From Mesorhizobium amorphae (lineage in GTDB: Bacteria > Pseudomonadota > Alphaproteobacteria > Rhizobiales > Rhizobiaceae), in NCBI RefSeq assembly GCF_014843845.1, contig NZ_JHQS01000036.1, positions 31,904 through 95,903 of the forward strand: a DNA stretch of 64,000 nucleotides, read 5' to 3'. Position numbers and translations under genes: made by a program. A model generated the notes under the pieces. The model made no database searches. It was not told where the DNA came from and saw only the letters and a list, made by a program, of their open reading frames with translations. Below are positions 27,320-37,041 of this stretch, piece after piece. Numbering within the stretch: the stretch's first letter is position 1; each line of letters opens with the position of its first letter.

Positions 27320-28444
27320 ATGGACGTCTTCGATATCCTCGACCGTCTCGTCGCCTTTCCATCGGTCGCCGGCAAGCCGAACGGTGACATCGCCGGCTGG
27401 ATCGAGACCCAGCTTGCAGAACACGGGACGAAGGTCTCCGTTCTACCAGGGCCGGAAGGCGACCGTTTCAATCTTTTCGCGACGATCGGCCCCGCCGATG
27501 TCCCGGGCTACATCCTGTCCGGCCACATGGACGTCGTTCCCGCCGGCGAGCCGCAATGGAGTTCGGCTCCTTTCGCGCTGCGCCGGGACGGCGAACGGCT
27601 CTACGGACGCGGCACCACGGACATGAAGGGGTTTCTTGCCGCGGCACTCGCGGCCGTGCCTATGCTTGCGGGACTGCGCCTTGCCAGGCCAATCCACCTC
27701 GCCTTCTCCTATGACGAGGAGGTGGGCTGCCGCGGCGTGCCGCACCTGATCGCCCACCTTCCCGAACTTTGCGCGAAGCCGCTCGGCGTGATCGTCGGCG
27801 AGCCGAGCGGCATGCGCGCCGTGCGCGGCCACAAGGGCAAGGCAGCCGCCCGCTTGACGATCAACGGGCGCTCCGGCCATTCTTCGCGGCCCGATCTCGG
27901 CCTCAACGCCATCCACGCCATGGCCGGTGCGCTGAGCGCGGCCGTGAGCGAAGCCGAGCGGCTGACGAATGGTCCGTTCGACCCTGCCTTCGAGCCGGCC
28001 TACTCCTCGCTGCAAGCGGGCGTGGTGGCGGGCGGACAGTCGGTCAACATCATCCCCAGCGCCTGCACGCTGGATCTGGAGGCGCGCGCCATTCCAGGTG
28101 TCGACCCGGCCAGCCTGCTCACGCCGGTAAAGGCGCGGGCAGAGGCGCTTGCGGCCGAAGGCTTTCGGATCGAGTGGACGCCGATGAGCGCCTATCCAGC
28201 GCTGTCGCTGCCGGAGGGCGCGGCGCTGACGGCACTGCTGCGCGAGCTGACAGGCGAGGTGCCGCTTGCCGCCGTCAGTTACGGCACGGAGGCCGGACTT
28301 TACCAGGCCTCCGGGTTCGATGCGATCATCTGCGGCCCCGGCGACATCGGCCGCGCCCACAAGCCGGATGAGTACATTCTCACCAGCGAACTCGCCGCCT
28401 GCCAGCGATTGATCGAGGCGCTGGGCGCCCGCTGCGCTGCTTGA
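27320..28444 (+). CDS. M20 peptidase family deacetylase (acetylornithine deacetylase-like)
   Basis: 374 residues. M20 metallo-amidohydrolase with zinc ligands visible in LSGHMDVVPAG (His, Asp), the bridging Asp in GRGTTDMKG, catalytic Glu in YDEEVGCRG and the later GEPSG. The dimerisation domain follows (KGKAAARLTINGRSGHSS). Acetylornithine deacetylase removes an N-acetyl group; here the gene starts a catabolic run and is divergent from a GNAT, so the real substrate may be another N-acylated amino compound. The ATG at 27320 has GAGGG 5 bases before it. The next gene begins 12 bases after its stop. Confidence 0.9.
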   Translation: MDVFDILDRLVAFPSVAGKPNGDIAGWIETQLAEHGTKVSVLPGPEGDRFNLFATIGPADVPGYILSGHMDVVPAGEPQWSSAPFALRRDGERLYGRGTTDMKGFLAAALAAVPMLAGLRLARPIHLAFSYDEEVGCRGVPHLIAHLPELCAKPLGVIVGEPSGMRAVRGHKGKAAARLTINGRSGHSSRPDLGLNAIHAMAGALSAAVSEAERLTNGPFDPAFEPAYSSLQAGVVAGGQSVNIIPSACTLDLEARAIPGVDPASLLTPVKARAEALAAEGFRIEWTPMSAYPALSLPEGAALTALLRELTGEVPLAAVSYGTEAGLYQASGFDAIICGPGDIGRAHKPDEYILTSELAACQRLIEALGARCAA

Positions 28445-28456
28445 AGGGGAACCGGA

Positions 28457-29377
28457 ATGACATTTCTGTTCAATTCGGATGCGCGGCGCGGGGCGATCTT
28501 CGCCGATGCCTTCGCGAGGGACCTACCGGACGTCGCCTTCACGATCGATGCCGCGGTCGATCCCGACGCCGTGCGTTATCTGATCAGTTGGACTGTTCCG
28601 GATAATCTCGCCCGCTACGGCAACCTGGAAATCCTGTTTTCCATCGGCGCCGGCGTCGACCAGCTTCGCCTCGATGCGGTGCCTCCGAACGTGAAGATCG
28701 TGCGTATGATCGAGGAAGGCATCGTACGCATGATGCAGGAATATGTGACGCTAGCCGTGCTCGCGCTGCACCGCAACCTGCCTGCCTATCTGGCGCAGCA
28801 GCGCGCCGGCCAATGGCGCGATATCCCGCAGGCGCAGGCCGAGTCGCGTCGGCTCGGCGTGCTTGGCCTCGGGCAACTCGGCCAGGCCGTCCTCGACCGG
28901 CTGAAGCCCTTCGGTTTCCCGCTCGCTGGCTGGAGCCGCTTGCCACGGCAGATCGAGGGCGTGACCTGTCATCATGGTGAGCTCGGGCTGGAGGAGATGC
29001 TCGCGACCTGCAACATATTGATCTGCCTGCTGCCCCTGACCAAGGAGACGCGCGGTTTCCTGGATGCCGGCCTATTTGCGAAACTGCCAAAAGGCGCGGC
29101 GCTCGTCCACACGGGCCGCGGGCCGCAGCTCGACCACGAAGCGCTTGTCGCCGCGCTCGACCGCGGTCACCTCTCGGCGGCGATGATCGACGTCACCGAT
29201 CCCGAACCGCTGCCCGCAGGACATCCGTTCTGGTCGCATCCGAAGATCATCCTGACGCCGCATATCGCCAGCGTCACCCAGCCCGCGACCGCCGCGCGGG
29301 CCGTCATCGACAACATCAAGCGTCACCGCGCCGGGCTCGATCCAATCGGGCTCATCGACCGGTCTCTCGGCTATTGA
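28457..29377 (+). CDS. 2-hydroxyacid dehydrogenase, glyoxylate/hydroxypyruvate reductase A-like
   Basis: 306 residues. D-isomer 2-hydroxyacid dehydrogenase of the GhrA branch. The NAD(P) motif [13 protein letters not shown] is near residue 133, the Arg lies in [14 protein letters not shown], the acid in [12 protein letters not shown], and the His in [11 protein letters not shown]. It would reduce 2-keto acids such as glyoxylate or hydroxypyruvate to D-hydroxy acids, or run in reverse. AAGGGG precedes the ATG. It lies 12 bases after the deacetylase and just before a cupin gene, so they form one operon. Confidence 0.92.
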   Translation: MTFLFNSDARRGAIFADAFARDLPDVAFTIDAAVDPDAVRYLISWTVPDNLARYGNLEILFSIGAGVDQLRLDAVPPNVKIVRMIEEGIVRMMQEYVTLAVLALHRNLPAYLAQQRAGQWRDIPQAQAESRRLGVLGLGQLGQAVLDRLKPFGFPLAGWSRLPRQIEGVTCHHGELGLEEMLATCNILICLLPLTKETRGFLDAGLFAKLPKGAALVHTGRGPQLDHEALVAALDRGHLSAAMIDVTDPEPLPAGHPFWSHPKIILTPHIASVTQPATAARAVIDNIKRHRAGLDPIGLIDRSLGY

Positions 29378-29399
29378 CGTCCAAATGAAAGGTTATCCC

Positions 29400-29753
29400 T
29401 TGTCCCTGCTCAAAACCGTCGACACCAATCCAGCCTTCCCGCCACGCGAATCCAAGGCGCTGCCCGAACGACTGATTGCCGGCAACCCCGCGTTCAAGAC
29501 CTGGGCGCAGGATGTCGCCAAGTCCGACCTCGTCCACACCGGCGTCTGGGAGGCGACGCCGGGAGAGACGCGCTCGATAAAGGGAGAGACTTTCGAGTTC
29601 TGCCACATCCTCACCGGCGTGATTGAAATCACGCCCGATGGCGGCGACGCGGTGACCTACCGCGCCGGCGACAGCTTCGTGATGAAGCCTGGCTTCACCG
29701 GTGTTTGGAGGACCATCGAAACGGTGCGCAAGATCTACGTGACCGTAGGGTAA
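29400..29753 (+). CDS. Cupin-domain protein (EutQ-like/DUF861 type)
   Basis: About 117 residues. A single small cupin barrel: GETRSIKGETFEFCHILTG holds motif 1, and YRAGDSFVMKPGFTGVW motif 2. Members often sit beside amine-oxidising flavoproteins and aldehyde dehydrogenases; their function is poorly known. Two starts are possible: TTG at 29400, which has AAAGG 7 bases before it and gives the usual MSLLKTVD opening, or ATG at 29385 without a ribosome site. The 145-base gap to the next gene shows no clear element. Confidence 0.85.
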   Translation: MSLLKTVDTNPAFPPRESKALPERLIAGNPAFKTWAQDVAKSDLVHTGVWEATPGETRSIKGETFEFCHILTGVIEITPDGGDAVTYRAGDSFVMKPGFTGVWRTIETVRKIYVTVG

Positions 29754-29898
29754 TGGGGTCCGCCTGAGGTGCCCCGCAACAGATTTTGCCGTCCCTAATC
29801 GCCAGCACGCAACAATCATCCGCGACTGATCGCCGAACGGTGCACGCTGCGGTCATGCTCGCGCTAGGCTCCTCCAGAATACTGCAAGGTGGTCGCCC

Positions 29899-31362
29899 AT
29901 GAACCTGAGCTTCGATCCGGACGCGGTTCCCCTCCCCATTGGCCATTTCATTGGCGGAGAGCTAATCGCGGCCGAGGGTGCGATCGAGGTGCGCCGACCG
30001 TCGGATGGCAGGGTGTATGCCGCCTGCCCCGTGGCCGATGTCGATATGGTCGACCGTGCGGTGGAAAGCGCCAAGGCGGCGCTGAAGGCCAGCAACTGGG
30101 GCGGCGTTCGACCGCGCGAGCGCACCCGGGCACTCCAGGCCTGGGCCGACCTGATCGAGGCGGAAGCCGAAACGCTGGCCAGGATCGAGGCGCTGTGCTC
30201 CACCCGGCCCGTAGCTCAGGTCGTTGCCGGCGACATCGCCGTGACCGCCGAGCAGATTCGCTTCTTCGCCGAGTTCGCCGACAAGGAAGGCAGCGAGCTC
30301 GTGCCGACCGACGACACCACTCTGGGCATGATCATGAGCGAGCCCTATGGCGTGGTCGGCGCGATCACGCCCTGGAACTTCCCTGTCTCCATGGCCGGAT
30401 GGAAGCTCGGCCCGGCGCTGGCCGCGGGCAACGCGGTGGTGCTGAAGCCGTCGGAAATGACACCCTTCTCGGCTGTCTATATGGCAGGGCTCGCGATCAG
30501 GGCGGGTCTGCCGGCTGGGCTTGTCAACGTGGTTTTGGGCGACGGTCCAACGACCGGCACGGCGCTGACCGGCCAATCCGAGATCGCCAAGGTCAGCTTC
30601 ACCGGCTCGACCCGCGCCGGCTCGGCCATCATGGAGAACGTCGCCCGCACCGGCGTCAAGCCGATGACGTTGGAACTCGGCGGCAAGAGCCCGCAGATCG
30701 TCTTTGCCGATGCCGATCTGGACAAGACGGCTACAGCGATCGCCGGCAGCGTCACCTTCAATGCCGGCCAAGCCTGCGTGGCCGGCACGCGCCTGATCGT
30801 CGAGAAAAGCGTGGCCGACAGGCTGACGGCCGCCATTCTGGAGCGGGTGAAGGTGGTGCGGGCAGGCCCGACCTGGGACGAGGCGACGCATTATTCGCCG
30901 ATCATCTCGGAACGGCAGCGGGCGCGTGTCGACGGCATCGTGCGCGCCGCGATCGAGGCCGGCGGTGAATGCCTGACCGGCGGCGCCGCCATGGACAGTC
31001 CAGGCTATTTCTACGAGCCGACGCTGATCGCCAATATCGACCAGGCCAATCCTGCAATCATCGAGGAAATCTTCGGCCCGGTCCTGACCGTGCAGACCTT
31101 CGAGACCGAAGAAGAGGCGCTGGCGCTGTCCAGCCATCCGACCTACGGACTGGCTTCCGGCCTGTTCACCACCGACCTCTCCCGCACCATCCGCTTCGCG
31201 CGCAAGCTCGAAGCGGGCACCGTCTGGGTCAACCGCTACAGCCGCTCGCGCGACCATATCCTGCCGACCGGCGGCTACAAGCGCTCCGGCATCGGCAAGG
31301 ACCTCGGCCGCGAGGCCTATCACGCCAACCGCAGGACCAAGAGCGTCCTGATCAGCCTGTGA
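29899..31362 (+). CDS. NAD(P)-dependent aldehyde dehydrogenase
   Basis: 487 residues. Typical ALDH: ITPWNFPVSM, VLKPSEMTP, VSFTGSTRAG, catalytic Glu in LELGGKSPQ and Cys in GQACVAGTR, and the C-terminal GGYKRSGIGKDLG motif. It oxidises an aldehyde to an acid, using water to release the thioester. It heads a run with the dehydrogenase and semialdehyde dehydrogenase that follow (10- to 17-base gaps). Its likely job is to oxidise the aldehyde made by the nearby amine oxidase or aminotransferase; this is inferred from context. Confidence 0.93.
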   Translation: MNLSFDPDAVPLPIGHFIGGELIAAEGAIEVRRPSDGRVYAACPVADVDMVDRAVESAKAALKASNWGGVRPRERTRALQAWADLIEAEAETLARIEALCSTRPVAQVVAGDIAVTAEQIRFFAEFADKEGSELVPTDDTTLGMIMSEPYGVVGAITPWNFPVSMAGWKLGPALAAGNAVVLKPSEMTPFSAVYMAGLAIRAGLPAGLVNVVLGDGPTTGTALTGQSEIAKVSFTGSTRAGSAIMENVARTGVKPMTLELGGKSPQIVFADADLDKTATAIAGSVTFNAGQACVAGTRLIVEKSVADRLTAAILERVKVVRAGPTWDEATHYSPIISERQRARVDGIVRAAIEAGGECLTGGAAMDSPGYFYEPTLIANIDQANPAIIEEIFGPVLTVQTFETEEEALALSSHPTYGLASGLFTTDLSRTIRFARKLEAGTVWVNRYSRSRDHILPTGGYKRSGIGKDLGREAYHANRRTKSVLISL

Positions 31363-31372
31363 AGAGATGCCG

Positions 31373-32416
31373 ATGAAATCCCATTCGATCGCCCTGATCC
31401 CAGGTGACGGCATCGGCCGCGATGTGACCGCCGCCGCCTGGACGGTGCTGGAAACCGCGGCCAAAAACTTCGGCTTTGCGCTGACGGGAACCGAGTTCCC
31501 CTGGTCCTGCCGCTTCTTCAAGGAAACCGGCCGCATGCTGCCTGAGGACGGCATCGAGACCTTGCGCGGCTTCGACGCCATCCTTCTCGGCGCGGTCGGC
31601 TGGCCGGCGGAGGTGCCGGATTCCGTTTCTCTCCACGGCCTGCTGCTGCCGATCCGCAAGGCGTTCGTGCAATATGCCAACATCCGGCCGCACCGTCTGC
31701 TGCCGGGCGTGAAGGGCCCGCTGCGGGCAGAGAACTTCGACATACTGTGCATCCGCGAGAACACCGAAGGCGAATATTCGGGCGCCGGCGGGCGCGTGCA
31801 TCAAGGCACGCTGGACGAGGTCGCGGTGGAGACCTCGATCTTCACCCGTGCCGGCGTCGAGCGCATCCTGCGCTTCGGCTTCGAGCAGGCGCGGTCGCGG
31901 CAGCGCAAACTGGCCTCCGTCACCAAGTCCAACGCGCAGAAATACTCGATGGTGTTCTGGGACGAGATCACGCGAAAGCTGGCTGCGGATTATCCGGACG
32001 TCGAAGTGACCAGCTATCATGTCGACGCACTCGCCGCGCGCATGATCATGGCGCCGGAGAGCCTCGACGTGGTCGTCGCCTCCAACCTGTTCGGCGACAT
32101 CCTGACCGATATCGGCGCGGCGATCCAGGGCGGGCTCGGCTACGCCGCCTCCGCCAACATCAATCCCGACCGCTCGGCGCCTTCCATGTTCGAGCCGGTG
32201 CACGGCTCCGCGCCCGACATTGCCCATCTTGGCATCGCCAATCCGATCGCCACCATCTGGTCCGGCGCGATGATGCTCGATCATCTCGGCGAAAAGGCTG
32301 CGGCCGGACGCGTCATGAAGGCGGTCGAAGCTACGACCGCGCGAGGCATTGGAACAACTCCCGGCAAGGACAGCACGGAAGCCATTACGGCCGCCATCGT
32401 TGCGGCACTCACCTGA
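31373..32416 (+). CDS. Isocitrate/isopropylmalate dehydrogenase family, tartrate or D-malate dehydrogenase-like
   Basis: 347 residues. Beta-decarboxylating dehydrogenase: IALIPGDGIGRDV at the N-terminus, IRENTEGEYSG, the Lys-containing VTKSNAQKYSM, Asp pair in NLFGDILTDIGA and NAD loop FEPVHGSAPDIA. The specificity loop region has SVSLHGLLLPIRKAF, as in tartrate/D-malate dehydrogenases rather than LeuB. It would convert a 2-hydroxy dicarboxylate to a keto acid plus CO2. The ATG at 31373 is preferred over one 6 bases earlier because AGAG spacing is better. It lies between two aldehyde dehydrogenase genes. Confidence 0.87.
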   Translation: MKSHSIALIPGDGIGRDVTAAAWTVLETAAKNFGFALTGTEFPWSCRFFKETGRMLPEDGIETLRGFDAILLGAVGWPAEVPDSVSLHGLLLPIRKAFVQYANIRPHRLLPGVKGPLRAENFDILCIRENTEGEYSGAGGRVHQGTLDEVAVETSIFTRAGVERILRFGFEQARSRQRKLASVTKSNAQKYSMVFWDEITRKLAADYPDVEVTSYHVDALAARMIMAPESLDVVVASNLFGDILTDIGAAIQGGLGYAASANINPDRSAPSMFEPVHGSAPDIAHLGIANPIATIWSGAMMLDHLGEKAAAGRVMKAVEATTARGIGTTPGKDSTEAITAAIVAALT

Positions 32417-32433
32417 TTGCAAGGTCGTTTTCG

Positions 32434-33891
32434 ATGAAAAACCTGAAAGACAAAAGTCTCTTCCGCGAAGCCGGACTAGTCGGCGGCAAATGGGTCGCTT
32501 CCGGTTCCGGCAAGACGGTCGATGTCGTCGACCCGGCGACCCAGGCAGCAATCGGCACGGTGCCCGACATGGCCGGTCCGGAGACCCGCGCGGCCATAGA
32601 GGCCGCGGCTTCCGCCTATGGTGACTGGAAGAAGAAGACCAACGCCGAGCGCGCTGGCCTCCTGGAGGCCTGGCATGGCCTGATGCTTGCGCATCTGGAC
32701 GATCTGGCGCTGATCCTGACGACGGAACAGGGCAAGCCGCTGGACGAGGCCAGGGGCGAGATCCGTTACGGCGCTTCCTTCGTCAAATGGTTCGCGGAAG
32801 AGGCACGCCGCATCAACGGCCATACCATCCCCTCGCCGACGTCGGACCGGCGCATCATCGTGCTGAAGGAGCCGGTCGGGGTGTGCGGCATCATCACGCC
32901 CTGGAATTTCCCGAACGCGATGATCACCCGCAAGGTCGCGCCGGCGCTGGCAGCCGGCTGTACTGTGGTCATCAAGCCGTCCGAGTTCACGCCTTACTCG
33001 GCGCTGGCGCTCGGCGTGCTTGCCGAACGGGCGGGCATCCCCGCCGGTGTCATCAACATCGTCACCGGCATGCCGACCGAGATCGGCAACGAGATCATGG
33101 CGAACGAGATCGTTCGCAAGATCTCCTTCACCGGCTCGACGCGGGTCGGTTCGCTGCTGATGCGCGGCGCGGCCGATACCGTGAAACGGCTCAGCCTCGA
33201 ACTCGGCGGCAACGCGCCCCTCATCGTCTTCGACGACGCCGATCCCGATCTCGCCGTCGAGGGCGCGCTTGTCTCGAAGTTCCGCAACGGCGGCCAGACC
33301 TGCGTCTGCGCCAACCGCATCCTCGTCCAGGCCGGTGTCTACGAAACCTTCGCCGCGAAGCTTTCCGCCCGCGTCAACGCCATGACGGTGGGACCCGGCA
33401 CGCAGCCCGGCGTCACCATCGGGCCGATGATCAACATGGCGGCGGTCGAGAAGATCAACCGCCATGTCGAGGACGCGCTCGCCAAAGGCGCGGCGATCAT
33501 CACCGAGAAGCTGGCGCTGCCGGAGGGTCCTCAGTATGTCGCGCCGCTGGTGCTGACCGGCGCCACAAAAGACATGCAGCTCGCAGGCGAGGAAACGTTC
33601 GGCCCGGTCGCACCGCTTTTCCGTTTCGAGACGGAAGAGGAGGCGATCGCGCTGGCCAACGGCACTCCCTACGGGCTTGCGTCCTACTTCTACACCGAGA
33701 ACCTGAACCGCGCCTGGCGCGTCGGCGAGGCGCTGGAGTTCGGCATGGTGGGGCTCAACACCGGCTCGGTCTCCATGGAAGTGGCCCCCTTCGGGGGTGT
33801 CAAGCAGTCCGGTCTCGGCCGCGAGGGGGCGCAGGCCGGCATCGAGGAGTATCTTGAGATGAAGAGCTTCCACATGGGCGGGCTGGGCTGA
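32434..33891 (+). CDS. gabD: Succinate-semialdehyde dehydrogenase-like (GabD type)
   Basis: 485 residues. ALDH of the GabD/DoeC group: ITPWNFPNAMITRKVAPALAAG, VIKPSEFTP, ISFTGSTRVG, Glu in LELGGNAP, Cys in GGQTCVCANR (the CVC pair typical of GabD), and C-terminal GGVKQSGLGREG. It oxidises succinate semialdehyde or a related omega-semialdehyde to the diacid with NAD(P). As the last plus-strand gene of this run, it faces the convergent amine oxidase gene. Polyamine and GABA breakdown pass through this step. Confidence 0.92.
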   Translation: MKNLKDKSLFREAGLVGGKWVASGSGKTVDVVDPATQAAIGTVPDMAGPETRAAIEAAASAYGDWKKKTNAERAGLLEAWHGLMLAHLDDLALILTTEQGKPLDEARGEIRYGASFVKWFAEEARRINGHTIPSPTSDRRIIVLKEPVGVCGIITPWNFPNAMITRKVAPALAAGCTVVIKPSEFTPYSALALGVLAERAGIPAGVINIVTGMPTEIGNEIMANEIVRKISFTGSTRVGSLLMRGAADTVKRLSLELGGNAPLIVFDDADPDLAVEGALVSKFRNGGQTCVCANRILVQAGVYETFAAKLSARVNAMTVGPGTQPGVTIGPMINMAAVEKINRHVEDALAKGAAIITEKLALPEGPQYVAPLVLTGATKDMQLAGEETFGPVAPLFRFETEEEAIALANGTPYGLASYFYTENLNRAWRVGEALEFGMVGLNTGSVSMEVAPFGGVKQSGLGREGAQAGIEEYLEMKSFHMGGLG

Positions 33892-33916
33892 GGCCCGGCC
33901 ACACCGGATCGACGGG

Positions 33917-35191
33917 TCACTGGATCCGGTCGAGCGCCTTGTAGTAGAGGCCGACCATCGGCAGGAACCAGGGCTTGCCGGAATAGCCGGGAATGGACGG
34001 CCAATCGAGCCCCTTCATCGGATTGCGGTCCTCGCGGCCAAGCATGGCATCGGCCAGGATCATGCCGAGATGGGTGGAAAGCTGCGCGCCGTGGCCGGAA
34101 TAGCCCATCGCGTACCAGACACCGTCATGGTAGCCGGCCCGAGGGAAGCGGTCCTTGGTCATGTCGACCAGCCCACCCCAGCAATAGTCGATCTCGACCT
34201 TGGCGAGCTGCGGGAAGATCGCCGCGAGGCCGGCCTGCAATATCTGTCCGCTCCTGGCATCGGAGCGCTGGTCCGATGCCGCAGAGAAGCGTGCACGGCC
34301 GCCAAAGATCAGGCGCCTGTCCGGCGAAAGCCGGAAGTAGTTGCCGATGTTCATCGAGGTTACGCATGTCCGGTTGCCGGGCATGGTCACGGCGATCTCG
34401 GCGTCGCTCAACGGCCGCGTGGCGATGATGAAGCTGCCGACCGAAATGATCCTGCGGCGGAAGTAACTGAAATTCGGCGTGGTGTAGGCGCCGGTCGCCA
34501 CCAACACATTGTCGGCGCTGATCCGGCCGCGCGAGGTGGTGAGCTCATGCCTGCCACCGGCCTGCTTGCGGTCGGTCACAGCCGCGTTCTCGTGGATCAC
34601 CGCACCGTGGCGGGCGGCGGCCGTGGCCAGGCCTGCCACATAGCGGCCCATATGCATCATAGCGCTTTTCTTCGACAGCATCGCACCGTGGAAGGGCGAG
34701 CCAATCTCGGATCTGAGATCGGCAGCGGACAGCAGTGCCGTGTCCGGATCTACTTCCGCATGAAGGGCTTCGAAGTTGCGGGCGATCGCTTCGAAATGCT
34801 GCGGCTTGGAGGCAAGCTTCAACTTGCCGGCGCGGCGGAAATTGCAGTCGATGCCTTCCTCGGCGACCAGCGCCTCGATGGTGTCGACGGAACTGTCCAG
34901 CGCCCGGTAGAGCGCGATTGCCCGTTCCTTGCCGAGCTCCGCCTTGGCCGAAAGGTAGCTGTGGGCGAGGCCGTTGTTGAGGTGCCCGCCATTGCGACCG
35001 GATGCGCCCCAGCCCACGCGCTCCGCCTCCAGCACCGCCACCTTCGCGCCGGCCTTCGCCAGTTGGCGCGCCGCGGCGAGACCGGTGAAGCCGCCGCCGA
35101 TGATGGCAGCATCGTAGTGCCCCTCGACCGGGCCTTGCGCCCCGCCGGTAAAGACAGGGGCGGTGTCGTGCCAGTAGGAGACCAATTTCAT
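33917..35191 (-). CDS. FAD-dependent amine oxidoreductase (PuuB/DAO family)
   Basis: 424 residues. The dinucleotide motif YDAAIIGGGFTGLAAARQLA is near residue 27, followed by VGWGASGRNGGHLNNG, which is typical of the gamma-glutamylputrescine oxidase (PuuB/OrdL) branch of the DAO fold; the C-terminal substrate region is YAMGYSGHGAQLS. It oxidises a primary or secondary amine to an imine or aldehyde, passing electrons to O2 or a carrier. The ATG at 35191 is chosen by homology; the frame is open to 35254. The HAD gene lies 13 bases upstream on the same strand. Confidence 0.9.
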   Translation of the reverse strand: MKLVSYWHDTAPVFTGGAQGPVEGHYDAAIIGGGFTGLAAARQLAKAGAKVAVLEAERVGWGASGRNGGHLNNGLAHSYLSAKAELGKERAIALYRALDSSVDTIEALVAEEGIDCNFRRAGKLKLASKPQHFEAIARNFEALHAEVDPDTALLSAADLRSEIGSPFHGAMLSKKSAMMHMGRYVAGLATAAARHGAVIHENAAVTDRKQAGGRHELTTSRGRISADNVLVATGAYTTPNFSYFRRRIISVGSFIIATRPLSDAEIAVTMPGNRTCVTSMNIGNYFRLSPDRRLIFGGRARFSAASDQRSDARSGQILQAGLAAIFPQLAKVEIDYCWGGLVDMTKDRFPRAGYHDGVWYAMGYSGHGAQLSTHLGMILADAMLGREDRNPMKGLDWPSIPGYSGKPWFLPMVGLYYKALDRIQ

Positions 35192-35204
35192 CGGCAATCC
35201 TGTT

Positions 35205-35873
35205 TCAGAGACCGACCACGCCTGGAAGACCCGAAATGTCGGCGATCTCGACATAGCCGTAGTACGGGTTGGCTGGTTCGTGGCCGCGATTGACCCAGAC
35301 CTTGTTCTTGATGCCGAGGTCGTGGGCAGACATCAGGTCGTAGCGAAACGACGACGAACAGTGAAGGATATCCTCCGGGCCGCAGCCCAGCATGTCCAGC
35401 ATATATTCAAAGGCTTGGAAACGGGGCTTGTAGGCCTGCGCCTGCTCTGCCGTGTAGACGGCATGGAACGGCGCGCCCAGCTTCTCGACATTGGACATGA
35501 TCTGCGCGTTCATGGCGTTGGACAGGATGACCAGCGGGATCTCCTTGGCCACCTTCGCCAGGCCGACCGGAACGTCCGCGTGGGGTCCCCAGGTCGGGAC
35601 ACGTTCATACACCATCCTGGCGTCGTCGGCGCTGAAGGCGACGCCGTTGCGCTTGCAGGAGCGCTCGAGAGCGTTGTGGACGACGTCGGCATAGGGCTTC
35701 CAGTCGCCCATGATCTCGTCGAGCCGATACGCCGCGAAATTCTTGATGAACTCCTGCATGCGCGGCTCGTCGAGCCGGCTGCCGTAGAGATCGCGCGCCG
35801 CTTCCGCCATCTGGAAATGGGTCAACGTGCCATAACAGTCGAAGGTGATGTATTTGGGCCTGAAAGAAGCCAT
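35205..35873 (-). CDS. HAD hydrolase, haloacid dehalogenase type II
   Basis: 222 residues. Motif I is FDCYGTLTHF (nucleophile Asp), motif II is LVILSNAM, then Lys in AYKPRFQAFEYML and the acidic FRYDLMSAHDLGIK. These are the marks of the L-2-haloacid dehalogenase/phosphatase type II group. The real substrate in this amine cluster is more likely a phosphorylated or haloacid-like intermediate, but cannot be named. It is the first gene of the minus-strand pair with the amine oxidase, and is divergent from the GNAT at 36194. A relative lies at 38653. Confidence 0.9.
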   Translation of the reverse strand: MASFRPKYITFDCYGTLTHFQMAEAARDLYGSRLDEPRMQEFIKNFAAYRLDEIMGDWKPYADVVHNALERSCKRNGVAFSADDARMVYERVPTWGPHADVPVGLAKVAKEIPLVILSNAMNAQIMSNVEKLGAPFHAVYTAEQAQAYKPRFQAFEYMLDMLGCGPEDILHCSSSFRYDLMSAHDLGIKNKVWVNRGHEPANPYYGYVEIADISGLPGVVGL

Positions 35874-35997
35874 GTCCGTCGATCTCCGGTGGAAGCATAT
35901 CCGTGCTGGGATGTATTTCATCATAGGACGGCTGGTGGCGACCCACCTGACCGAAATCGCCCTCCCGAAAGCAGAAAATTCCGTATCCGCCATCCGG

Positions 35998-36028
35998 TTT
36001 GGCACGCTGTAGTATCTGGTGTGCCGAA
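35998..36028. promoter_or_regulatory. Interrupted dyad in the divergent HAD/GNAT region
   Basis: The 320-base gap between the divergent HAD (35873) and GNAT (36194) genes holds TTTGGCAC (35998-36005) and GTGCCGAA (36021-36028), inverted repeats with one mismatch and a 15-base gap. It could be a regulator site for the two divergent operons. I see nothing else clear in the gap. Confidence 0.35.
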
Positions 36029-36193
36029 CGCGGCGCCGCGCGAGACGTGAAGCGCGTCCGCCGTGGAGGGTGCCAGCACAAGATGCGGCGCACCCCTCGC
36101 GCTACGGCGAAAGATACCGTCGAAGCCAAGGCCTTCAGACGATCTGCGGTGCGCCGATGGTCGAGACTTGGCCTCAGACGATGGGGATACCTC

Positions 36194-37027
36194 ATGGGCG
36201 AGATCGAACTTCAGGCCTTCGGGCCGGACCATATCGAGGGAGCGGTGGCGCTTTCTCGCCAGGAGAATTGGCCGCATCGCCCGCAGGACTGGCAGATGGC
36301 GCTGCAGCTCTCGAGCGGCGCGGTCGCGCTCGACGACCGGGGCCGCGTCACCGGAACCATCCTGGTAACGCCCTACGGCACGGATTGCGCCATGATCAAC
36401 ATGGTGATCGTCGACAGGAATGTGCGGGGCAAGGGGCTTGGGCGCCGGCTCATGGATCAGGCCGTCGCCCTTGCCGGCGACCGTCCGCTGCGGCTCGTCG
36501 CGACGGTGGATGGCATGCCTCTCTATCAGAAACTGGGCTTTGTGCCCTCCGGCACGATCCTGCAGCATCAGGGCAAGGTTGCAGAGCTTGGCGCGCCCGA
36601 CGGCGTGGAAGCAGCAAGTACCAACGATCTGCCGGACATCAAAGCGCTGGACCGCGACGCCTATGGCGCCGACCGCGAAGCCCTGATCGATGCGCTGGCG
36701 GAGCGCGGCCAGTTCGCGGTCATCCGCCGCAACGGCGCCATCGAGGCCTATGCCGCGATCCGCCCGTTCGGACGCGGCGAGGTGATCGGTCCGGTTATCG
36801 CGGCAAGTGCTGACACCGCGAGGGCCCTGATCGGCTTCTTCGCTGCATCCCGCCCCGGCGCCTTCCTGCGCGTGGATACCGACGGCAGGACCGGCATCGC
36901 CGGCTGGCTTGAGGAAATCGGCCTCGCCCATGCCGGTGGCGGCGTGGCGATGGACCGTCCGCCCAAGAACGGTGCGGAACAGGCCAGGCCAAAAGTTTAC
37001 GCCCTCGCCAACCAGGCGCTCGGCTAG
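36194..37027 (+). CDS. GNAT acetyltransferase, double-domain (paralogue of 26176)
   Basis: 277 residues. Two GNAT halves. The first has a good acetyl-CoA loop, VDRNVRGKGLGRRLMD (R/QxxGxG/A), and LYQKLGFVPSG. The second is degenerate: FGRGEVIGPVIAAS and FLRVDTDGRTG. The whole protein aligns with that encoded at 26176-27078. The frame is open upstream to 35999, but ATG 36194 has GGGGA 7 bases before it and is the homology start. The aminotransferase gene begins 15 bases downstream, so they are co-transcribed. Confidence 0.9.
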   Translation: MGEIELQAFGPDHIEGAVALSRQENWPHRPQDWQMALQLSSGAVALDDRGRVTGTILVTPYGTDCAMINMVIVDRNVRGKGLGRRLMDQAVALAGDRPLRLVATVDGMPLYQKLGFVPSGTILQHQGKVAELGAPDGVEAASTNDLPDIKALDRDAYGADREALIDALAERGQFAVIRRNGAIEAYAAIRPFGRGEVIGPVIAASADTARALIGFFAASRPGAFLRVDTDGRTGIAGWLEEIGLAHAGGGVAMDRPPKNGAEQARPKVYALANQALG

Positions 37028-37041
37028 TCCGGAGGACAACA